In this document: positions 25,621 to 34,799 of the stretch, one piece after another
How the letters are laid out: the number at the start of each line of letters is the position of its first letter
Position numbering within the stretch: position 1 is the first letter of the stretch
NCBI GenBank assembly: GCA_964423615.1
Contig: CAYRFQ010000014.1
Span: 1 to 64,000, forward strand
Direction: 5' to 3'
DNA: 64,000 bases
Origin: CAYRFQ01 sp964423615
GTDB lineage: Bacteria > Planctomycetota > Planctomycetia > Gemmatales > Gemmataceae
Translations under genes and position numbers: made by a program
The notes under the pieces: generated by a model
The model's database searches: none
Told to the model about the DNA's origin: nothing
What the model saw: the letters and a program-made list of their open reading frames with translations, nothing else

Positions 25621-27633
25621 ATGCGAATTCTGCTGCTTTCGATATGTCTCTTCTCCTTGGCAAGTGCTCCTGCATGGGCCAACACACTTCGCGCAGACAT
25701 GGCTGGCTTCAAGAAGACTGTTGCTCCGTTCATCAAGAAATACTGCACCAGTTGCCACGCAGGGCGAAGACCCAGCGCCAAGTTATCACTTTCGAAGATC
25801 GACCCAGACATGCTAAAAGGCGACGACTTCGAGACGTGGCGGTTGATCCGCGAGCGGGTTGAGTTTGGAGAAATGCCGCCATCGGATTACGACCAGCCAA
25901 CCAAGCAGGAACATCAGGCTGTTCTAACCTGGATTCGCACCGAACTTCGCAAGATGCAAATGCCGGGTGCGACCGCTATATCCAAATTGGTTCTGCCCGA
26001 GTATGGGAACTATGTCGATCATGACGCGTTGTTTGCCGAGAAGCCAGGACCTGTCATTCCTGTCCGTCCGCGGTTGTGGCGAATTCGTCCAGCCATCTAC
26101 GAACGGATGGCGGCAACGCTCGTTCGGGGCCAAGCACGCGGGCTGAGTGATCCGCTCAACTTTCGCGACGGCACCCAAATCAAGGACTACGCTGCTCCGT
26201 ATTTCATCGACGAGCCCACAACAAATATGCTCCTCAGTAATGCGGAGAAAATCGTCAATCAACAGGTCGACGCACGGCACCATTTCGTCGAAATCAAAAA
26301 GCTCGTCGAGGACAAAACGCCCACCAAGAAAATCATCATCGACGCCATCCACTTTGAGTATCGATTGGCCCTGCACCGTAGTCCCACCGAGAAGGAAGTC
26401 CAGCGTCTCGTGAACTTTCGCGAGAAGGTCGCCAAGAAGAGCGGCCAAGCGGTTGCGAGCAAGACAATGCTCATGGCCATCCTCATGCAGCCGGAAGTAC
26501 TCTTTCGTTTCGAACTCGGCAAAGGCCCGGTCGATGAACTGGGCCGACAGCGACTTTCCCAACGAGAGATCGCCTTCGCCATTTCATTCGCGCTGTCCAA
26601 CAGAATAGACAGTGAGTTGTTGAAAAGAGCTCACGAGAAGAAACTCGCCACGCGTGAACAGGTCGTGGACTACCTCAAGTCGCGATTGGGGAACCTCGAC
26701 AATAATCCACGAATTATGCAGTTCTTCCGCGAGTATTTTGGCTACACGCAAGTGTTGGATGTCTTCAAAGATCAACCCGAAAAGGGGCGTCACGAACCGA
26801 AATTTCTACTGAATGACATCGAATTGTTGGTAGGACACATCTTACAGAAGGACGAAAATGTCCTCCGAGAGTTGCTGACGACAAACAAGGTGTTTGTGGC
26901 TTCCAAGTTCGGCAAGAGCGGAAAACTGGAGCCGATCCATAACCAACGTAATCGTTTGTTCTATGCCACGACGTTCGGGTTTCCTCCGGATTGGAGGTGG
27001 ACCGATCAACAACCGTTGTCTGTGCCAAAATATCAACGCGCGGGCATTTTGACACACCCAGCGTGGCTCGCCGCTTGGGGCGGAAACTTCGATAATCATC
27101 CCGTCCAACGAGGGCTCTGGGTCCGTACACATTTACTCGGGGGGACTGTGCCTGACGTGCCGATCGGCGTCGATGCTCGCATCCCCGAAGGCGACCACAA
27201 ACAACTCGGCGAACGTCTTGCAATGGTCACTCGGAAGGCCGAGTGCTGGCGATGTCACAAGAAAATGAATCCGTTGGGCCGACCGTTCGAGCAGTATGAC
27301 CACTACGGGCGTTTCCGACGTTTCGAAGCCAAACGCCCCGTAGACGTTCGCGGCGAGATCAATTACACCGGCGATTCCAAACTCGATGGCACAATTAATG
27401 GTCCGATCGAACTCCTGCAGAAACTAGCCCATTCCGAACGCGTTGAGCAAGTCTTCGTTCGTTATGCCTTTCGGTTCTTCCTCGGCCGGAACGAAACCCT
27501 CGGTGACGCCAAGACGCTACAAGACGCCCACAAAGCCTATCGCAACAATGGCGGGAGCTTTCGGGCGATGACGACTGCGTTGTTGTCGTCGGATTCGTTT
27601 TTGGTGAGGAAGGCGGAGAAGGAACAGAGGTAG
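25621..27633 (+). CDS. DUF1592/DUF1588 cytochrome c-type protein
   Basis: A 670-residue exported protein with a signal peptide (MRILLLSICLFSLASAPAWA). A heme motif CTSCH follows in FIKKYCTSCHAGRRPSAK with the usual EFGEMPP downstream. The central DUF1592-like region has LSQREIAFAISFALSNRIDSELL, and the DUF1588-like end has a second heme motif CWRCH in AECWRCHKKMNPLGRPFEQYDHYG. It is related to the cytochromes at 5592 and 30018 but has no DUF1552 gene next to it on the same strand. The DUF1552 gene at 28596 faces it. The start has GAGG about 7 bases upstream. Confidence 0.9.
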   Translation: MRILLLSICLFSLASAPAWANTLRADMAGFKKTVAPFIKKYCTSCHAGRRPSAKLSLSKIDPDMLKGDDFETWRLIRERVEFGEMPPSDYDQPTKQEHQAVLTWIRTELRKMQMPGATAISKLVLPEYGNYVDHDALFAEKPGPVIPVRPRLWRIRPAIYERMAATLVRGQARGLSDPLNFRDGTQIKDYAAPYFIDEPTTNMLLSNAEKIVNQQVDARHHFVEIKKLVEDKTPTKKIIIDAIHFEYRLALHRSPTEKEVQRLVNFREKVAKKSGQAVASKTMLMAILMQPEVLFRFELGKGPVDELGRQRLSQREIAFAISFALSNRIDSELLKRAHEKKLATREQVVDYLKSRLGNLDNNPRIMQFFREYFGYTQVLDVFKDQPEKGRHEPKFLLNDIELLVGHILQKDENVLRELLTTNKVFVASKFGKSGKLEPIHNQRNRLFYATTFGFPPDWRWTDQQPLSVPKYQRAGILTHPAWLAAWGGNFDNHPVQRGLWVRTHLLGGTVPDVPIGVDARIPEGDHKQLGERLAMVTRKAECWRCHKKMNPLGRPFEQYDHYGRFRRFEAKRPVDVRGEINYTGDSKLDGTINGPIELLQKLAHSERVEQVFVRYAFRFFLGRNETLGDAKTLQDAHKAYRNNGGSFRAMTTALLSSDSFLVRKAEKEQR

Positions 27634-27638
27634 CAATT

Positions 27639-28603
27639 ATGTTCAAACGATTCACTCCCCGAGCAAGAAGAGCAGCTGAACTGGCCCAAGAGGAGGCTCA
27701 GCAGTGGAACCACCAATACCTCGGTACGGAACATCTCTTCATTGGCTTGCTCAGAGAAGGGAACGGCGTTGCAGCAAACATACTTCGAAACTTAGATGTG
27801 GACCTGAACGCCGCCTTGACCGAAATCGAGCAACTGGTGCAACCTGGACCTGATCTGATTAGCAAGGGGAGACCGTTCACTCCTCCTGCAAAGAGAGTCT
27901 TGGAATTTGCGTTCGAAGAAGCCAACAATCTCGGTCACAGGTATCTGGGAACAGAACACCTCTTACTTGGGCTTATTCGTGAACAGCAAGGAATTGCTGC
28001 CGAAGTCCTAACTTCACGAGGACTCCTACTCGAAGATCTTCGCGAGGAAATTATGAATCTGGAAGCTGGTGGAACTGGCCCACTTCCTCCGGAAACCCCA
28101 ATCTCGCGTTGCTGGTGGCGAGTTTCTTCGGGGAGGAGATACCTGCCGAAAAATGGCCTCAAGCACTCACACTTGTGGACCACGAGGAATGGGAAATCCC
28201 TTCTTCGAGGAAACAAGAGTTCGACAAGGTAGATCTCCTGATTAGCAACCTTGTCGCTGCAAAGGAATATGCTATCGCGGAGCAGGATTTTGAAAATGCA
28301 GCCCAACTTCGCGACCAAGGTGAGCAACTCGGCCGCAGAAAGAAGGAGATACTTTGGGAGTGGCCAAAGACATACCCAGTTGATCCATCTTGGTTGACCT
28401 GGAACAACGGAACAGTCGCCAAACTCGCCCTTTCCATCCACCAAAATCAACGCTGGGAAGAACTACCTATTTTGGCCGACGCCTTGGAAGAGGCTGGCTG
28501 CACTGACACGGAAATGCTCGATCACTGCCGCCAGCCCGTAAAGCATGAACTCCATTGTTGGGTCGTGGACGTCCTTCTACGGCAATTCAATGAACCTAAC
28601 TGA
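27639..28603 (+). pseudogene. Clp N-domain / UVR protein, frameshifted near 28096-28099
   Basis: Two overlapping frames make one gene when joined. The first (27639-28232) has two Clp N-terminal repeats, RRAAELAQEEAQQWNHQYLGTEHLFIGL and KRVLEFAFEEANNLGHRYLGTEHLLLGL, as in ClpC, and loses sense after GPLPPETP. The second (to 28603) continues with NLALLVASFFGEEIPAEKW, a UVR motif (EYAIAEQDFENAAQLRDQGEQL) and a C-terminal ILADALEEAGCTD module shared with 35537-36187. Adding one C to the C4 run at 28096-28099 restores one frame of about 321 codons. There is no ATPase domain, so it is an adaptor-like protein. It lies 5 bases after the cytochrome gene. Either a true mutation or a base-calling error. 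Confidence 0.7.
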
Positions 28604-29993
28604 CTGCCAATTCCGACAACGGCCCAGCAATGTCCAAATCCCGAAGCATCGGATCGACCTGCCCAAACGAGTTGCCCTGTCGCAAACCAACAGCATCGAG
28701 GATCGACAAATACAAGTTGGCGATCGTCTTGTGACCTTGTTGTTGGTAGGTCGGGTATTGGACGTATTGGCCCATTCGCAATCGGCCGCCGAGCCCACCC
28801 ACGAGAATAAATGGCCAGTCGCCTTGACCACCGTGATGCGAGCCACCAGCACAGCTCGTGTAGACGATCAGGGTGTTGTCGAGCATTGTGCCATTGCCTT
28901 CGCGGACACTCTTGAGCTTGTTGGCCATCTCGGCGATCAAACCCAAGTGATACTTGTCGATTTCTTTCCGTGCTCGGACGGACGTCCAGCCGTTGTCGGT
29001 CGTTCCGCCGTGACCAATCGCGTGAAGACCCGTCTGCATGATGCCCAGGCCGGTGTAAGTCGTTCCGAGTGTGTCGGGTCGGAGCGTGACCACGTTCGTC
29101 AGTCCAGTAATCAAAGCCGCCGTCGCAAGTTCGAACTGTGCCTCTTGCCGGACGGTCTCGACGTTCGATGTGTACTTATTGCCGTACTCGGGAGCGTTTC
29201 GGATGATTTGGTTGCGTAGGGCTGCCCGCCGTCGGTCTTGCACACGAATCGATTCGAAGGCGTTGGTGTAGTTCTCAAAACGCTCGCGTTCCTGGGAACT
29301 TAACTGACGTTGGATTCGTCGTGCGTCGTCTCGCAGAAAGTCCATCAAGTTGGTCCGCACGGTCAAACGTCGGCGGGCTTGGTCGGGGGTTCGCACGGCC
29401 GCACCGAAGAGTTCCATGTAGGCCTTACTCGGGCTGGCCTGGAAAGCAACCGCTTTGCCCGAACCGATGGCCGAGATGTTGGGATAACAGAAACCATTAC
29501 CTGGAGGAGTTCGCTGTCCCAGGAGCGTGCCGTTCATTGCCATCGCGTACATCGGATACGGGCCAGAGGAAAAACGTTGGCCCAGCATGTAATCGAGTGT
29601 CGGAGCGATGGGAGCACGTTCGGAGTTGTGGCAGGATAGGACCCCATAACCGGCCGTGTGGTTTCCGTTGAAGTTCTTGCCCGAGAGTCCCTGGATGATC
29701 GTGAGGTGTGATTTCAAGGACTCGAACGGCTGGAAGATTTCCGGCAGTCGACGCTGGGCCAGTGGAACGCGAACCAGACCTTGTCGCCTAGCTGTATTTT
29801 CCAAGTCCGCCGTCATTCCGGACGGCAACAAGTTCTCGCGGTCGATCCCGCTCGACTTGACGACGAACACGAATCGTTTGGGCAACACTCGCTCGTTTCC
29901 GTCGGCGTGAGCGCGGACGCTCTCCAGGAAGGGCACCAAGGCAAACGCACCGCCCGCCGATATCTTGAGCAAATCGCGTCTTGTGTGGAACAT
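28596..29993 (-). CDS. DUF1552 protein, Tat-exported (second copy)
   Basis: A 465-residue DUF1552 protein with a twin-arginine signal (MFHTRRDLLKISAGGAFALV). Family blocks are RFVFVVKSSGIDRENLLPSG near the N-terminus, SSGPYPMYAMAMNG in the middle and MLDNTLIVYTSCAGGSHHGGQGDWPFILVGGLGG near the end. Compared with the copy at 4258, the helical segment FLRDDARRIQRQLSSQERERFENY is retained. Its stop overlaps by 8 bases the end of the frameshifted ClpN/UVR gene on the other strand. It follows the cytochrome gene 30018-32261 by 24 bases, and the two form an operon. Confidence 0.92.
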   Translation of the reverse strand: MFHTRRDLLKISAGGAFALVPFLESVRAHADGNERVLPKRFVFVVKSSGIDRENLLPSGMTADLENTARRQGLVRVPLAQRRLPEIFQPFESLKSHLTIIQGLSGKNFNGNHTAGYGVLSCHNSERAPIAPTLDYMLGQRFSSGPYPMYAMAMNGTLLGQRTPPGNGFCYPNISAIGSGKAVAFQASPSKAYMELFGAAVRTPDQARRRLTVRTNLMDFLRDDARRIQRQLSSQERERFENYTNAFESIRVQDRRRAALRNQIIRNAPEYGNKYTSNVETVRQEAQFELATAALITGLTNVVTLRPDTLGTTYTGLGIMQTGLHAIGHGGTTDNGWTSVRARKEIDKYHLGLIAEMANKLKSVREGNGTMLDNTLIVYTSCAGGSHHGGQGDWPFILVGGLGGRLRMGQYVQYPTYQQQGHKTIANLYLSILDAVGLRQGNSFGQVDPMLRDLDIAGPLSELAVS

Positions 29994-30017
29994 TGGTATT
30001 TTCCTTTCGGGTGTTTT

Positions 30018-32261
30018 CTATTTTCGATAGAGAAACGAATCGGAGGACAGTAGCGACACCACTAACGCATTAAAGCTGCCGCTGCTTTGGACATAAACTC
30101 GGTCAGCTTCGATGAGTGTTTGTGAATCACTGAGTAGTTCATTGCGTCCCATGAAGTAGCGGAACACATAACGCACAAAACTTTGCCGAGCACGATCCGA
30201 CTTGGCCAGCCGATGCATGAGGTCGACGGCGTCTTTGACTGGTCCATCCAGTTTAGGATCGCTGGTGCCGGAGAGGTAGCCCTTGGCGTCAATCGAGCGT
30301 TTGGTCAAGGTGTTTTGCTTCCTCATTTGGAAAAACGCGCCGTCCCGCCGTGTGACCAAAATCTTTTTCTTGTCAAAGTAATGATGAGTCCGGTAACGGC
30401 CAAAGTCATCATAAATCTCGAACGTTTCGCCGAGCGGATTGATCTTCTCGTGACAACGCCAGCACGACTGTGGCCGAACGACTTCCATTCGTTCGCGCAG
30501 TGTTTTGTGCGGGTCTTCGGGCACCTGAGCGTTCACGTCTGGCGGTACATCGGCGACGGCACCCGCGAGGAGTTTCCGACGAATCCACAGCCCACGGTGA
30601 ATCGGGTCGTTGTCGAAGTTCGTCGAGAAGGCCGTCAACCAGGCGGGGTGCGTCAAGACACCCGCGCGTTGTTCTTCCGGAAAAGCAATTGGCTGTTCCT
30701 TTACCCACTTCCACCGTTTGTTCCTTGCTTCACCAAGGGGGCGTAGGTGAGGCAGGTTGTACATGAAAATGTAGTCGATTCGTCGCGCCGGAACGGTCGG
30801 GCCTTGCGGTGCCTTTTGCTTTCCGCGTTTGCCACCCGTTTGTGGCCCCGGATGTGCCACATAGTATTCGTTCGTGGTCAGGAGTTGCTGGAGTACGTTT
30901 TTGTCTTTCCGAAGGATGTCTTCGATGAGTACTTCCAGGTCGTTCTGAAGTCGCTGTTGCGAAAACGTGCCGACAAGAACGCCGAGTTCTCGTCGTATTC
31001 GTAGGTCGTCCTTGAAGACTTCGTGGCGGTAGCCGAAGTATTGCCGGAAGAATCGGAAAATCCGAGGGTTGGCTCCAGTTCCTCGATTGTTCCCTCGCGT
31101 CGCCGAAGTTCGAAGGAGGGCACGAACGACTTCTTGGACACCCTTCTTTGTCTTGAGTTTGCCTTCTTTCAGGGCGTCGGAGATCACCCGGTTCCGGTAA
31201 GGATTCGAATCCGTCAAAGCGTACGAAAGGGCGTAGGCGATTTCGACTTCGGACAGCCGACGTCGACCGAACTTGTCTTGCGGGCCAAGTCCAAGCTCCA
31301 TGCGAAAGATCGCTTCGGGACTCAAGTGCAACGCCAACACCGCCGCTTTCATGCCTTCGAGATTTCCACCGACTTTCATGTTGGCCTTCAAGAAATCGAC
31401 GTAGCGATTGCGTTCTGTGTTCGTCGGCAACCGGCTATGGATCGTGCGGAACTCTTCGTCGACCACCCGCTGGATTTGTTCGTTGGAGGGAACTTCTTTC
31501 TGCAAGAAAGGAGCGTAGCGGTGGTCCTTCACAGGCGGACGTTTTACCACCACGTTCTTTTTCGTTTTGCGATTGTAACGAACGAGTTTGCGGCCCTTGA
31601 TGTCGATGATGGCTTCTTCGATCATCTTCTCTACTGTCACCATGATCATTTTGATGGTGCTTTCGTCGACCTGGCTCGTTGCCGAATAATCGCGGATTTC
31701 GGACTCTGCCGTGGGGTACACGAATGGGCTCTTTGCACCACGGCGTTTGTTGGCGAGATAGATCTCCGGACTCAATCGCCACAATCGAGCAGGAGAATAC
31801 GGTGGCGTTTTGATCTCCCCACTGAAGAGCATCTCGTGGTTGACGTAGTTGCCGTACTCAGGTCGTAATAGCTTCCTGGCATACGCTTCATACCTACCGG
31901 ACTTTTGTAATTGACCTTCGATCCAGAGAACGACTTTTCCAACGTCTTTGGATTTGGGCCGAGGCGATTCCTTCGGCGGCATCTGGCCAAAGCGAACTTG
32001 TTCCAACACCCGCTGCCACAAAGCTGCGGATTCGTCGTCATCGAAATCGACTTCGATGTTGTGGAAAGCAACGTCGCCCCGTTGTCTTCGGGGACCATGA
32101 CATTGAAGACAGTGAGCTTTGAGAAACGGCTGCACATGGGCAACAAACGTCGGTTCTGCGACCGGCTGCCTTGTTGGTTTCTCACCCGCGATTCCGTTTG
32201 ATGATAAGACAAGCAGCGAGACCGCAACCAACCACGTTCGCTTTGGACGAAGAATCTCCAT
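30018..32261 (-). CDS. DUF1592/DUF1588 cytochrome c-type protein (partner of DUF1552)
   Basis: A 747-residue exported protein with a signal peptide (TWLVAVSLLVLSSNGIAG). The first heme motif is CLQCH in FLKAHCLQCHGPRRQRGD, followed by VRFGQMPP. The DUF1592-like core has LSEVEIAYALSYALTDSN, and the DUF1588-like part has CWRCH in QSCWRCHEKINPLGETFEIYDDFG. It closely resembles the protein at 25621 in layout and motifs, including YARKLLRPEYGNYVNHEMLF against the same GNYVDHDALF region there, so these two are closer to each other than to the 5592 protein. First gene of the leftward pair. Confidence 0.92.
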   Translation of the reverse strand: MEILRPKRTWLVAVSLLVLSSNGIAGEKPTRQPVAEPTFVAHVQPFLKAHCLQCHGPRRQRGDVAFHNIEVDFDDDESAALWQRVLEQVRFGQMPPKESPRPKSKDVGKVVLWIEGQLQKSGRYEAYARKLLRPEYGNYVNHEMLFSGEIKTPPYSPARLWRLSPEIYLANKRRGAKSPFVYPTAESEIRDYSATSQVDESTIKMIMVTVEKMIEEAIIDIKGRKLVRYNRKTKKNVVVKRPPVKDHRYAPFLQKEVPSNEQIQRVVDEEFRTIHSRLPTNTERNRYVDFLKANMKVGGNLEGMKAAVLALHLSPEAIFRMELGLGPQDKFGRRRLSEVEIAYALSYALTDSNPYRNRVISDALKEGKLKTKKGVQEVVRALLRTSATRGNNRGTGANPRIFRFFRQYFGYRHEVFKDDLRIRRELGVLVGTFSQQRLQNDLEVLIEDILRKDKNVLQQLLTTNEYYVAHPGPQTGGKRGKQKAPQGPTVPARRIDYIFMYNLPHLRPLGEARNKRWKWVKEQPIAFPEEQRAGVLTHPAWLTAFSTNFDNDPIHRGLWIRRKLLAGAVADVPPDVNAQVPEDPHKTLRERMEVVRPQSCWRCHEKINPLGETFEIYDDFGRYRTHHYFDKKKILVTRRDGAFFQMRKQNTLTKRSIDAKGYLSGTSDPKLDGPVKDAVDLMHRLAKSDRARQSFVRYVFRYFMGRNELLSDSQTLIEADRVYVQSSGSFNALVVSLLSSDSFLYRK

Positions 32262-32909
32262 GTGTTTTCGATCTCCTGGAAGAGGTGGGTAGTGGGTGGG
32301 AATCAGCGTTCAAACGGAATAATGCCAAATGGAGAGTATTCTTTATTGAACTGACATTTTACCGTAAGGTTTCGTTATCGCGAACGAGAAAACCCTACTT
32401 CTGAGGAGTTGAGGAGTGTCAGACTGGTAGAGAAAATTCGACACTTTTCGTTATACTCACGGCCATTGGTCCCTCACTAAGCCGGATGGTCCGCGTAGCG
32501 ACCTCGAGAAGGCGGGCCGCATTTCTTGGTTTAGGGACACGTTCATGCCTCTCTTCCCTGCTCTTCACAATCTCTTTCGGTCTGACAAAACCCATAACGT
32601 GCCGTCGTAACACTCGGGCAAAAACATCAACAACACAACCCATTTTCGAGACATTCGGATCTCCGAGAGGAAAGAAATCACAAACGGAACAGGAAACACA
32701 AAGGGCGAACAGAAGAAGACCGACCAGAAGCCACCCGTTTCCAAGTGACTCCGGACCGGCATGTGGTTACTTGGTCTAAAGAACAGTTCCCTATCCAGCC
32801 CTACCTTCTACCTCTCACACCAACACAAGCTCGCAAACTGTCCAAACACACTGACCATCCTCTTCCGATCTCAATTCTGCCCTTTGCAAAAAACTCCGAC
32901 GAAGTCAGA
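32262..32909. other. Intergenic between divergent genes, no gene seen
   Basis: This holds the promoter regions of the leftward cytochrome operon and the rightward secreted protein. Short frames here lack coding character, and a GTG frame from 32745 is only the upstream extension of the next gene. I see no strong repeat or RNA structure. Confidence 0.5.
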
Positions 32910-33776
32910 ATGACAACAGTTGGTGCACATCGTGGGAAGAGAAATCGATGTATCCATCTACCAAATCGGAGGCTCATTGTGCGCACATTGCTTGCTGTTG
33001 CCGTTCTTCTTGGGATGTTATCGTTCCCGAAACCGGCCCGGGCTCTTACTTTGAAAAACGTCCGGCCGACTACAGGACGTTTCGGAGCGACTCGGAAGAG
33101 TACAGAATATCTCCCCGGTGGTTGTGTTTATCTCTCCTTTCAGATTTCCGACATCACCACCGATTCGAAGACAAACGACGTCAAGTACCAGACCAAACTC
33201 GAGGTGTTTGACGATAAAAACAAAGCCGTTTTGAGCCGAACGTCGATTCCCCAAGAGGTCACCTTGAGCGGCGGAACCGAATTCCCAAGTTATGCGTTCA
33301 CTTTCTTGAGTCCCGACCAACCACCCGGGAACTACACGATGAAGGTGACCGTGAAGGACTTCCTCGGCAAACAAACGGCATCATTTACTCACAGATTTCG
33401 CATCCTCCCGCCTGGGTTCGGCATCGTCCAGCAGACGGGTGTTTCGATGGGTTTGGTGGGACAAGATTATGGCCTGAGCTTTGCAATCGTAGGGATGATG
33501 AAGGACGAGAAGACAATGCTCCCGGAGGTCCTCGTGACCGTCCAGATGACCGACACGCAGGGAGGCAAAGCTTTTCCGAAACCTCGCGAAGTGAACGTGA
33601 AAGCTCTGCACTCACCACTCAACGATTTGACCAAGAAAGAAATCATCCCCATTAGTCTGGGATTTTTCTTGAATCGACCAGGACGATTCATTATTTCCGT
33701 CACGGCGGAAGACAAGATTGCAAATCGCAAAACCTCGTTCACGTTCCCCCTGCGTGTCCTTGACTCAGAGGGTTAG
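32910..33776 (+). CDS. Secreted protein of unknown function
   Basis: A 288-residue exported protein. The ATG at 32910 gives a basic N-terminus and a signal sequence RRLIVRTLLAVAVLLGMLSF cut near ARA. The mature part is beta-rich, with two Ig-like segments: YLSFQISDITTDSKTNDVKYQT with PPGNYTMKVTVKDFLGKQT, and LSFAIVGMMKDEKTMLPEV with GRFIISVTAEDKIANRKTSF. The pattern resembles paired Ig/fibronectin-like folds seen in planctomycete hypotheticals. The longer GTG frame from 32745 adds 55 residues with no coding look and is not favoured. Function unknown. Confidence 0.7.
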   Translation: MTTVGAHRGKRNRCIHLPNRRLIVRTLLAVAVLLGMLSFPKPARALTLKNVRPTTGRFGATRKSTEYLPGGCVYLSFQISDITTDSKTNDVKYQTKLEVFDDKNKAVLSRTSIPQEVTLSGGTEFPSYAFTFLSPDQPPGNYTMKVTVKDFLGKQTASFTHRFRILPPGFGIVQQTGVSMGLVGQDYGLSFAIVGMMKDEKTMLPEVLVTVQMTDTQGGKAFPKPREVNVKALHSPLNDLTKKEIIPISLGFFLNRPGRFIISVTAEDKIANRKTSFTFPLRVLDSEG

Positions 33777-33848
33777 ACTGGTAAGTAAGAATGAAGATGG
33801 GATGGTGTTTGTGGGGCTGTGGACTTTACTGTCGTTCGTCTACACCAA

Positions 33849-33897
33849 CCCGAAATGCCAGCAAGGGATTTTACTTGTCCCTCGCTGGCATTTCGGG
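33849..33897. repeat. 20-bp-stem hairpin (REP-like)
   Basis: CCCGAAATGCCAGCAAGGGA (33849-33868) pairs with TCCCTCGCTGGCATTTCGGG (33878-33897) with a single A/C mismatch and a 9-base loop. I recall very similar CCCGAAATGCCAGC hairpins as abundant intergenic elements in Gemmata-like genomes; a count in the whole genome would confirm that. It could also terminate the gene before it. The rest of the interval up to 34163 shows a small hairpin CCAGGAGTTGCTCCTGG and no gene. Confidence 0.7.
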
Positions 33898-34163
33898 CTA
33901 AAGTGATTTACGAATGCGTGTAACATCGGCAGGATTTCGTAGGGTATGACAAGCCGCTTGTGACGAAAGCACACCATTTTTATGTTGGTATGTCTTCGCT
34001 GCACACCCTGCAACAACGAAAGTCGATTTTGGTCGCTGCATCCATTCGCAATGCGCTGTAATGTCCAGGAGTTGCTCCTGGTTCGATTCATCCTAAACAC
34101 GCATACCATCATTTCATCTTCACAACTTACCATGTAACACATATCACTCGCCAGGAGTGCATT

Positions 34164-34781
34164 ATGAACGAGTTGGATCAACGCATTACACAGTTCGAAA
34201 AAATGGCCAATGATGACCCGGAAAACGAACTCGGTCATTTCCGTCTCGGCAAGCTTTACATGGAAGCCGAACGTTTCGATGACGCGGTCAAGTCGTTGAA
34301 CCGGACGCTGGAACTAAGCCCACAATTCTCGAAGGTCTATGAATTGTTGGGAAGTTCTCTCATGAAACTCGACCGCAAAGACGATGCCATCGAAACCCTC
34401 AAGAAGGGTTTCGAGGTCGCCGACGAGCGAGGGGATAACATCCCTCGTGACGCGATGGCTGACATGCTCGTCGAACTCGGTCAGCCAAAGCCCGAACCCA
34501 CACGAACCGAGGGCCCCAGTTCGGCAGGGGGCGAAGACACTGGGTTTCGATGTGCAACTCCTGGTTGTCCAGCGGGAACGCACGCCGCACAGTTACCCGA
34601 AGCACCGTTCCCGGACGAACTCGGCGAGCAGATCCACGCAAAAGTTTGCGGAATGTGTTGGTCGAACTGGCTCGGGAATCTGAGCGTCAAGGTGATCAAC
34701 GAATTACACCTCGACTTGAGCACCGACAAGGGTCAAGACCTCTACGACCAATACATGAAAGAAACACTTGGCTTGGACTGA
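34164..34781 (+). CDS. TPR protein fused to Fe(2+)-trafficking (YggX-like) domain
   Basis: A 205-residue protein. Residues 1-105 are TPR repeats (ELGHFRLGKLYMEAERFDDAVKSLNRTLELSP, then a second unit). After a Pro/Gly linker comes a YggX-like domain: FRCATPGCPAG, PFPDELGEQIHAKVCGMCWSNWL and NELHLDLSTDKGQDLYDQYM, which follow the E. coli YggX order (ELGKRIYNEISKEAWAQW, then INEKKLN). YggX protects Fe-S enzymes and handles ferrous iron. Here a Cys pair (CGMC) lies at the domain heart. A good AGGAG precedes the ATG. It lies 18 bases before the PSP1 gene, so the two form an operon. Confidence 0.85.
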   Translation: MNELDQRITQFEKMANDDPENELGHFRLGKLYMEAERFDDAVKSLNRTLELSPQFSKVYELLGSSLMKLDRKDDAIETLKKGFEVADERGDNIPRDAMADMLVELGQPKPEPTRTEGPSSAGGEDTGFRCATPGCPAGTHAAQLPEAPFPDELGEQIHAKVCGMCWSNWLGNLSVKVINELHLDLSTDKGQDLYDQYMKETLGLD

Positions 34782-34799
34782 TCTGTTTGAGGCGTTCCG

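Noticed and set aside
31190..31215. tRNA T-arm-like GGATTCGAATCC
   Set aside because: It is a short palindrome within the coding sequence of the cytochrome gene, with no cloverleaf around it.
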